Origin: Steromphala cineraria
Taxonomy: Eukaryota > Mollusca > Gastropoda > Trochida > Trochidae
DNA: 64,000 nucleotides
NCBI GenBank assembly: GCA_916613615.1
Contig: OU744727.1
Coordinates: 596,593 to 660,592 of the forward strand
Reading direction: 5' to 3'
The position numbers and the translations under genes are program-made. The notes beneath the pieces were generated by a model. That model searched no databases. It was not told where the DNA came from and was given only the letters and a program-made list of their open reading frames with translations. Below, in pieces: positions 58,200 through 64,000 of the stretch (within the stretch, counting starts at the first letter, position 1; every line of letters starts with the position of its first letter).

Positions 58200-58842
58200 C
58201 TGGACACCTCCGGACCTTCCACTGCAGGCGGTCCCGACCCTGGACGGTCCAGTGGGAGGCCGTCTCTCACACTACACTCCCAACTGGAGACAGTTGGATC
58301 TCGATCCTTACGTTTGCAAGATCTTGGAGCGGGGCTTCCGTATTCCCGTGTTACGCCGCCCCCCGCTGACCTGTTCTCCTACAGAGCGCCCACTGGATCC
58401 AGATCGGCTCGCGCTGACCTTGGAACAGGTGGAGACTCTAATCTCCAAACGGGCGGTGGAGGAAATCCCGCTCCAAGACCTTTCTCCAGGCTACTACTCT
58501 CCGGTGTTCGTCCGACCGAAGCGAGAGCCGGGAAAATGGCGGCTGATCCACGACATGAAGGAATTCAACCTCTCCTTCCTAGATCCGCCGCCATATTTTC
58601 GACTCTTGACAGTGCCGTCAGTGATGCGATTACTGGAGCCCTTGGACTCGATGATATCCCTCGACCTGCAGGACGCGTACCTGCACATTCCCATCTATCA
58701 CGGGGATCGCAGGTACCTACGTTTCGTCCTAGCGGGTCGCCACTTTCAGTGGAACGTCCTTCCGTTCGGGATCTCGTCGGCTCCGTGGCTGTTCACTCGC
58801 ATGACCCAACCCATCGTCCAATACCTCCACACAGTGGACGGA
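58111..58842 (+). pseudogene. Reverse transcriptase of the DIRS element, truncated before the active-site YxDD
   Basis: Residues after the gag overlap carry the DIRS-type RT front half: ILERGFRIPVLRRPP, YYSPVFVRPKREPGKWRLIH (finger region), then motif A in MISLDLQDAYLHIPI with its catalytic Asp, the FRFVLAGRHFQW-like segment read here as YLRFVLAGRHFQWNVLPFG (motif B region), and SAPWLFTRMTQPIVQYLH. The sequence ends abruptly there. The expected second catalytic box (YxDD), thumb and entire RNase H are absent because an internal deletion joins this point to the recombinase. The fused frame runs on to 58950 as out-of-frame sequence. It cannot be an active polymerase. Confidence 0.92.
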
Positions 58843-59518
58843 GACGACCGTCCTCCGCCTCACCATCAAAACGGCCTTTTTGGTCGCCATGGGGTCCGCA
58901 GCCAGGATTTCAGAGCTTCACGCTCTCCAAGCGGACCTCCTGCGTTTTGAGGTGGGGGACGGGGGTTCGGCCACTCTGGGGCTAGCGCCGGAGTTTGTGT
59001 GTAAGAACCAGGCCGCCGACGAAAGGGGTAGAACATTTTCCCTACCGTCCATTTCCGGGAACATAGACCCGACGGACGAGGAGAACCGCCTCCTCTGTCC
59101 AGTCCGAGCACTTCGGATCTATACCGAGAGGACCCGGACGCTGCGTCAGGGGAGGAGGAGACTCTTCATCCCTCATTCCCAGACCAGCGTCCGGGAGTTA
59201 GACAAGAGACAACTAAGCGTCTACCTCCGTTCTGCGGTGCTAGACGTGTACAAGGCAGCGGATCTAGATCCTGCAGCGAGAGCCAATCCGCACGAGATAA
59301 GGGCCATCTCAGCGACGATGGCCCTCCATAACAACTTAGCGGTGGCGGACATCATGGCTGGCTGTTTCTGGAAGTCAGGCCTGGTGTTCGCCAACCACTA
59401 CATTCGGGACATATCCAACGAGGACTTGGAGGGAATCAACCGGCTGGGGGCGCAGGTGTACGCCCAACAGCGAGTTCCTTCGTGCCCTCATCGCAGGGGT
59501 CTCCCTCCTTCTCATTAA
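58842..59518 (+). pseudogene. C-terminal catalytic half of the DIRS tyrosine recombinase
   Basis: From the deletion joint the frame reads a TTVLRLTIKTAFLVAMGSA helix and then the catalytic half with all expected residues. In the frame counted from 58880 these are the first Arg in AARISELHAL (R9), H138 and R141 in the HEIRAIS box, W164 in GCFWKSGL and the nucleophile Y174 in NHYIRDI. The N-terminal core-binding half is missing, so DNA binding and activity are not expected, although the active-site half has stayed open over 212 codons. The stop at 59518 is followed 12 bp later by a poly(A) signal. Confidence 0.92.
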
Positions 59519-59529
59519 TGTTCTCCCTT

Positions 59530-59535
59530 AATAAA
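59530..59535 (+). terminator. Poly(A) signal AATAAA of the DIRS transcript
   Basis: AATAAA lies 12 bp after the recombinase stop and is followed by GTTGTGTGTCTGTTGTC, a typical GU-rich downstream element. It lies before the internal complementary region, which a transcript ending here would not contain; read-through would be needed. Confidence 0.6.
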
Positions 59536-59756
59536 CCCGAGGTTGATTCTAGTTGTGTGTCTGTTGTCTTTTATATTAGTTGGCGACTTCGGTTGCGGGC
59601 CCCCTCGCATGGCGAGGTTGGGCCAGGGCTACTCCGATTGACAAGTGGCCCCCCTTGGGCGGTCTCTCTAGTTCGTCCTTGGGTCACCAACTCTCTTTCT
59701 GTAAAGATAGAGCTTTATCGCCTTAGCCTCTCGCACCCACCTCCGGCAGTGGGATT

Positions 59757-59851
59757 CGGGCATATTGTTAACTATCGAGGAGAGTATATTAAATAATAGT
59801 ATGTTTTTGTTTAAACATCATTATTTATACTCACCGTCGATAGTTAACAAT
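59757..59851 (+). repeat. Internal complementary region (ICR) of the DIRS element
   Basis: Positions 59757-59797 are the reverse complement of the outer left end (56457-56497), and 59813-59851 the reverse complement of the outer right end (60036-60074). The ~15-bp junction between them contains GTATGTTTTTG, also found inverted just beyond the right terminus. An ICR that bridges both ends is the hallmark of DIRS-1 and is used to regenerate the ends during circle formation. Confidence 0.95.
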
Positions 59852-59910
59852 CGTTAGCTCCCACCCGGCCTCCCCTCTGTACGATCGGCGTTTTCTCTGA
59901 CCGTCAGAAG

Positions 59911-60085
59911 AAGCAATGATGACGTAGGGTTGGCCACCTGGTGGCGAGTATTCGGTACAGGTTAGAGCGGCGTTAACTCTATCATTACTCTGTGTGAAGG
60001 TTGTCGGAATTAGACAGATTAGGATAATCGGGCATATTGTTAACTATCGACGGTGAGTATAAATAATGATGTTTGAAAAACATAC
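59911..60085 (-). repeat. Right inverted terminal repeat of the DIRS element
   Basis: Inverted partner of 56457-56615. It ends at ACGGTGAGTATAAATAATGA followed by TGTTTGAAAAACATAC; the last part also matches the complement of the ICR junction, so the true terminus may lie at 60074-60090. Confidence 0.93.
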
Positions 60086-60289
60086 TATTTTCTTCGCCGA
60101 CAGAATGTTTGACTTAAGAAACCAAATGAAACTGTAGAACAATATATCTGACCAATCAGTAAGTGAATGCAAATTTTATTGTCGTGAACAAATCCCTATA
60201 CTGAAATACAGCGAGAAAACAGATTCAGTTGACATGGATAAAGTAAGCAGGTTCGTTATTTTCATTTTCTAAAATGTTGCTGGTATATT

Positions 60290-60738
60290 CCAATGTGTAG
60301 TTTTGTTCATAACGTACATAAATAATATAGGAATAATTTACCTGATGATATTTATAGTGCTCCTACTTTTGGCATCTTCAAAAACCTCTTGCAAACTACA
60401 AATAGTATGTAAATAGCTTTAATCTCAATTTTGGTACGCGTTTCTGCCAAATAGTTCATTCGCGTCTCTGACTCAGGTGTAGCGATTTGAATGCACACAT
60501 GTTTGAACGGCATATATTACCCAGTCCATCCTGCTCCCGTGGTCACCCCTATGAAGAGGCATTACATTTCTTCTTTATATGTCCAAACTATTCAAACATA
60601 AGAATTGAAATGTATTTTTATACTCAGGCTTACAATCTCAGCTCCATTCTAAATGGGGTTTATAATGAAAATAAAATGGTTAATGCTTTGATACTTAAGT
60701 CTGTTCATACTTTCATAATGAAATCGCATAGAAAATAG
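60290..60738 (+). pseudogene. Decayed C-terminal tail of a CR1/Jockey-like LINE ORF2
   Basis: Read with frame changes, the plus strand gives NNLPDDIYSAPTFGIFKNLL near 60325-60385, a decayed RVSDSG segment, and MNAHMFERHILPSPSCSRGH then EEALHFFFICPNYSNIR at 60487-60600. This is the same post-RT and Cys/His tail as in the minus-strand remnant at 53672-54088. Several stops interrupt the upstream part and nothing of the RT remains. Not functional. Confidence 0.7.
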
Positions 60739-60795
60739 TTTATGATAAGTAATGGATAAAGTTCATGTTTGATAAATTGGAAATAGTTTTCACAT

Positions 60796-60812
60796 CGGGT
60801 TGACTCAACCCG
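60796..60812. repeat. 17-bp palindrome containing an AP-1-type word
   Basis: CGGGTTGA-C-TCAACCCG is a perfect palindrome around one base and includes TGACTCA. No gene context supports a regulatory role. Confidence 0.5.
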
Positions 60813-60994
60813 GTTGAGTATCGCGCTTGTACGTAAAGTAGTGGCGAGTTGCGCAAAGCAAACATCGTTGAGTAGAGATAACGCTTATTGAGATTTCCGA
60901 GTGGTTGTGACCTAATTAATTTTCGGTTTCCAGTGTTTTATTCGGAAAGGGAGTCTGGCCTAGTGTTCCTTTATTCCACATTGTCAAAAAAAGT

Positions 60995-61075
60995 CCTGTT
61001 ATAGCTCGATCGACTTATAGACCTATAGCTCGATCGAGCTACTTTAGCTAAATCAAGCTACTATAGCTCGTTCGG
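60995..61075. repeat. Cluster of TATAGCTCGATCG palindromic words
   Basis: TATAGCTCGATCG occurs twice and AGCTCGATCGAGCT once, with decayed neighbours (AGCTACTATAGCTCG), over 80 bp. A local low-complexity palindromic repeat of unknown origin. Confidence 0.5.
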
Positions 61076-61139
61076 TGGTTAACCTCGACCTGTTCTACAT
61101 TGCCTACCTTCATGCCCTTAATTTAGGCTTTAAAAAAGT

Positions 61140-62660
61140 GAGTGTTTTTTCAATGAATGACCAGTCTACCGTGTCGAAAGCTTTAAGTCTATAAGTAGTT
61201 GTAAAAATGTATCGGCATAATCAATCAAATCATAAACTTGTCTGGTAACATCCCCTTTGTATCTTCCACACATAAATTTTTTTTTGATCTTCGTTGATCA
61301 ACGTGTCGAGAACAGACTTAAATTGCTTAGAGATGGCCATGAAGGCAACTTTATAGGATACTGAAAGTAATGAAATTGGACGCCAATTGTTTACATATTG
61401 TTTCGGCTTATCTCCCTTTGGGATACAAGTGATTAGTCCTTGCTTTTGAGTAACTGATAATTCTCCATTTCTATATCCATAGTTACTTACAAACTAGGTA
61501 GTCTGCTAGATCAGATCAAAAAAACTTAAGAAATTCAGCCATGAAGCCATCTGCACCCGGACTTTTGTTATTTTTTAGACATTTTAGGACAGATAATATC
61601 TTTGCTCAGTTCACCTTCTAGATTTGATGATGTATTGTGGCCAAGTTAGTTTAGGAATATTTATATCATCTAAAAGGTTATCAAGATCAATATCAGATAT
61701 GTCGTGTTTACTATAGAGTTTTTGGTAAAACAACTTTACTTCAGGGTGTATTTCCGTTTGTGTGGAAAGAATATTAGCTTTCTCATCTTCAACTCTTGAA
61801 AATGATTTATTAAGAAAAAATTCTCGATTCATGATTTAGAAAGAAAGAAGTTGGTTTTTTTCCTTGTTTGATCCAGGTAGCTTTAAACCTAAGCATGGAT
61901 CCTTGAATTTCGGTTTAATATATTTCTTCAAGCTTTTGTTGTAAAGTTTTAATTTCGCTTGCCAAATCTGCCTTAATGTTTTCATCATTTGATTCATCTA
62001 ACAGTATTTCTTTTTCATTGATATTTTCACAAAGTTGCTTCTCTTCCTTAATTCTAACCTTTTTCAGAGTTGAAGATTTTTTAATAGTTTCCCCTCTTAT
62101 CATAAGTAGAATAGTTTCGATGTTGGTCATTTATACTGTATTCATTTGTGTTAAGTTTGTATTGCTGAACTGTCTCTGAGATAATGTCTTTGACTTTCTG
62201 TACATACGTCTAGTCTTTAAGTAGAAAATTGTTAAAATTCCAAAAACCTTTTCCGTGCCATAGCTCTGAAAGTTTAAATGTTATTGATATTGCAGAGTGA
62301 TCCGTTTTAAAGCCTGGTTCAATGACAGATTCAGTAATTGACGGTATGATATTATGAGAAACAAGGAAGCAGTCTAACCGTGCTTGTTTAAGTGGAGTAG
62401 GTTGTCGCCATGTATAACGCCTATCTAACGGGTTTCTTTGAGGCCAAGGGTCATGAAAATCAAGTTCTTTGAGCTTTAAAAATTGTTCTCTAGCGTTTGG
62501 GTTGTTCAGGTGTTTGAAGTTAAATGTATTATCTAGAGTAAAATCTTGTACCGCATTCCAATCACCCCAAACAATAACATGATGGTTGTGGAAAGTTGTG
62601 ATGTTATAAGAAGTGTTTCAAAGAATTGTTTGTTATCGTTATTTGGCCCATAAAGATTAA
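61140..62660 (-). pseudogene. Decayed L1-type LINE ORF2: endonuclease plus front of RT
   Basis: Reading the minus strand from 62660 downwards gives the end of an APE-like endonuclease (VIVWGDWNAVQDFTLDN, LDFHDPWPQRNPLDRRYTWR, QARLDCFLVSHNI, KTDHSAISI: the D-W-N, Y-T-W and S-D-H-type landmarks). A lysine/glutamate-rich linker follows (61915-62130), then HPEVKLFYQKLYSKHD near 61720 and the RT front: SPGADGF, QGLITCIPKGD, NNWRPISLLSV and LLIDLKAFDTVDW near 61190. Frameshifts and stops separate these pieces, so it is a pseudogene. The upstream end is cut by a pearl-like element inserted at 62671. Confidence 0.75.
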
Positions 62661-62670
62661 CTATAACCAA

Positions 62671-63340
62671 TTTTTAGCTCATCAGGTCTGAAAGACCCGA
62701 TGGGCTTATGGCATGGCATGGCGTCCGGCGTCCGGCGTCCATCCGTAAACTTTTCACATTTTCGACTTCTTCTCCAGAACCAATGACTCTAGAGAGCTCA
62801 AATTTGATGTGGAGACTCCTTGGCAATTGGGGATTCTAAATTGTAGATTTCATGACCTCATGACCCCAACTGGGGTCACAGGGGTCAAAACCTTAAAAAC
62901 CTATTTTCATCTTCTTCTCCAGTTCCAAAAGGTTTAGAGAGTTAAAAATGATATGTGTAGACTCCTTGGCCAATGAGGAATCTAAATTGTAGATTTCATG
63001 ACCTCATGACCCCAATTGGGGTCACAGGGGTCAAAACCTTAAAAACCTATTTTCATCTTCTTCTCCAGTTCCAAAAGGTCTAGAGAGCTAAAAAGTTGTG
63101 TGTAGACTCCTTGGCCAATGGGGATTCTAAATTGTAGATTTCATGACCTCATGACCCCAGTTGGGGTCACAGGGGCCAAAACCTTAAAAACCTATTTTCA
63201 TCTTCTTCTCCAGTTCCAAAAGGTCTAGAGAGCTAAAAAGTTGTGTGTAGACTCCTTGGCCAATGGGGATTCTAAATTGGAGATTTAATGACCTCATGAC
63301 CCCAATTGGGGTCACAGGGGTCAAGACCTTTTTCCATCAA
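62671..63340 (+). mobile_element. Pearl-like element with four core units, right arm not recognised
   Basis: The left end TTTTTAGCTCATCAGG, with GGGCTTATGGCATGGC and GTCCGGCGTCC, is followed by four units marked by CATGACCTCATGACCCCA at 62851, 62997, 63142 and about 63287 (spacings 145-146). No AGAGCC/GGCTCT hairpin follows, so the right end is truncated or replaced. It interrupts the L1-type LINE. Confidence 0.8.
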
Positions 63341-63379
63341 AAGTATGATGCAACAAAAACTTAAAAGATCCCACGAATT

Positions 63380-63706
63380 CATGTCAGTGGCTGAATGGTG
63401 GATACATGAACACGTGCATACGCCGAGCTGACGGTTATCAGCGTTCAGCAGTGTTGGACAAACTGCTGTGACTATGTGTCTCAGTTCACCCAGCTGTGAA
63501 TGGGTACCCTGTGAGGCATAGAATGGTCCCTAACCTGAGCGCCACATATGGATGCCGGTTGAATACTCCCCAGGGAGTTGAAATGGAAAAATGATCGGAC
63601 GGTGAAAGAATGCCATTGACCAGGGGAAAATGTAAGCGCCTTGAGCAACCACGAGTGGTTGGATATGCGCGCTATATAAATATCCATATAATAATAATAA
63701 TAATTT
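63380..63706 (+). mobile_element. SINE-like element with TAA-repeat tail
   Basis: TCAGTTCACCCAGCTGTGAA then TGGGTACC, further GCGCCTTGAGCAACC, TTGGATATGCGCGCTATATA and a terminal ATAATAATAATAA run. This 3' half is a familiar dispersed unit of marine invertebrate genomes with the layout of a SINE body and short-repeat tail. I could not identify pol III A and B boxes, so the 5' end is uncertain. Confidence 0.55.
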
Positions 63707-63741
63707 ATGGTAATCTACAAAATGGGTCAATCTTGGATTTT

Positions 63742-64000
63742 ATGAAGGAAAGTTGTTTGGAGAGTGTGACTAGTGTTTATAAACATGTAGTGCAGTTGCT
63801 GGGCGATGACAAGACCTCAAATGGTATGTTACATCCTCATTTGTATTCCTCCCATGTGGATGATGGAACTGACGGATCCCTGGTTTCCAGTACCACCGTT
63901 TTTCCCACAACTCGGACTCTCGTCCACAGTTTGGTAGTCTCTCGGATAGTGGTGGCTTGTCGCCCGAGAATGGCTCTCCGTTTCTTCATGAGTCCAGGTA
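63742..64000 (+). CDS. Possible coding exon of an unidentified host gene, running off the window
   Basis: From an ATG at 63742 a frame stays open to the window edge (86 codons), starting MKESCLESVTSVYKHVVQ and continuing through LLGDDKTSNGMLHPHLYSSH. The codon choice looks more protein-like than in the surrounding AT-rich DNA. The last three bases follow CAG|GTA at 63995-64000, a good splice donor. After the T run at 63899-63903 a second frame becomes the more protein-like one (SDSRPQFGSLSDSGGLSPEN, serine/proline-rich), so a one-base indel or an overlapping frame is possible. No domain recognised. It could be a first coding exon or the start of a gene beyond the window. Confidence 0.35.
   Translation, partial: MKESCLESVTSVYKHVVQLLGDDKTSNGMLHPHLYSSHVDDGTDGSLVSSTTVFPTTRTLVHSLVVSRIVVACRPRMALRFFMSPG

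Larger units (their letters stand above)
56457..60085 (+). mobile_element. DIRS-1-like retrotransposon, internally deleted, termini complete
   Basis: A GC-rich 3.6-kb element in AT-rich surroundings. It has inverted terminal repeats at both ends (56457-56615 and 59911-60074), gag, the front part of a reverse transcriptase, the back part of a tyrosine recombinase, a poly(A) signal, and an internal complementary region (59757-59851) whose two halves are complementary to the outermost ends of the two terminal repeats. This is the diagnostic layout of DIRS-1 elements, which replicate through a circular intermediate templated by that internal region. A deletion at about 58830-58842 removed the RT catalytic YxDD, RNase H and the N-terminal half of the recombinase. 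As it stands it can only be non-autonomous. No target duplication is expected for this order and none is seen. Confidence 0.93.

Noticed and set aside
1..64000. tRNA, rRNA or other structured RNA genes
   Set aside because: I saw no cloverleaf-compatible sequence with A/B boxes and no rRNA-like conserved core on either strand; the hairpins seen belong to repeats.

Overview
The window is nuclear DNA of an invertebrate animal, most likely a marine mollusc and probably a bivalve. The evidence is AT-rich unique sequence, the complete absence of prokaryote-style gene packing, and many degraded transposons. It also holds several copies of the 'TTTTTAGCTCATC...GGGCTTATGGCATGGC...GTCCGTCCG' repeats with a tandem ~146-bp core that are typical of bivalve genomes (pearl-type, probably Helitron/Helentron-related), plus two tyrosine-recombinase (DIRS-order) retrotransposons. 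The species is an inference. No intact host gene is contained in the window. The best host-gene candidates are a possible first exon with promoter near 11.2-11.3 kb and an open coding stretch running off the right edge (63.74-64.0 kb).

Layout. 1-12.6 kb: AT-rich intergenic DNA with small inverted-repeat elements (a TTAA-flanked MITE at 1.97 kb and a diverged second copy at 5.73 kb, a 164-bp element at 4.86 kb, a 212-bp fold-back at 8.6 kb, a hAT-like element at 8.94 kb, a 213-bp element at 10.19 kb). It also has a large pearl-like element (2.89-4.83 kb), a second tandem-core element (6.1-6.6 kb) and a decayed L1-type LINE (6.65-7.83 kb, minus strand). 12.65-37.19 kb: one 24.5-kb satellite of roughly 900 GC-rich, pyrimidine-rich 26/27-bp monomers with nested higher-order periods, including an exact tandem duplication of 5,148 bp; a small outlier block follows at 37.28-37.47 kb. 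37.9-40.8 kb: a 2.9-kb element with 143-bp terminal inverted repeats that carries clusters of AGGTCA motifs. 41.5-45.1 kb (minus): a nearly complete but mutated DIRS-order retrotransposon (gag, RT-RNase H, tyrosine recombinase). 45.65-47.08 kb: a 1.4-kb TIR element studded with TTCCGTAC motifs. 47.45-50.14 kb: a 129-bp palindrome and a second pearl-like family (5 x 156 bp). 50.1-56.4 kb: intergenic DNA with a LINE tail, a frameshifted FLYWCH zinc-finger reading frame and further pearl-like copies. 56.46-60.09 kb: a DIRS-1-like retrotransposon with complete inverted termini and a complete internal complementary region, but with an internal deletion that removed the RT active site, RNase H and the front of the recombinase. 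60.3-63.7 kb: LINE relics, another pearl-like copy inserted in an L1-type LINE, and a SINE-like unit.

How the parts work together: this is repeat-dominated DNA rather than a gene system. The strongest biology is in the structure: the higher-order satellite, the non-autonomous DIRS copy that has kept every recognisable cis signal, and transposon-borne candidate nuclear-receptor sites. The very long open reading frames across the satellite are by-products of a stop-free monomer and are not annotated as genes.
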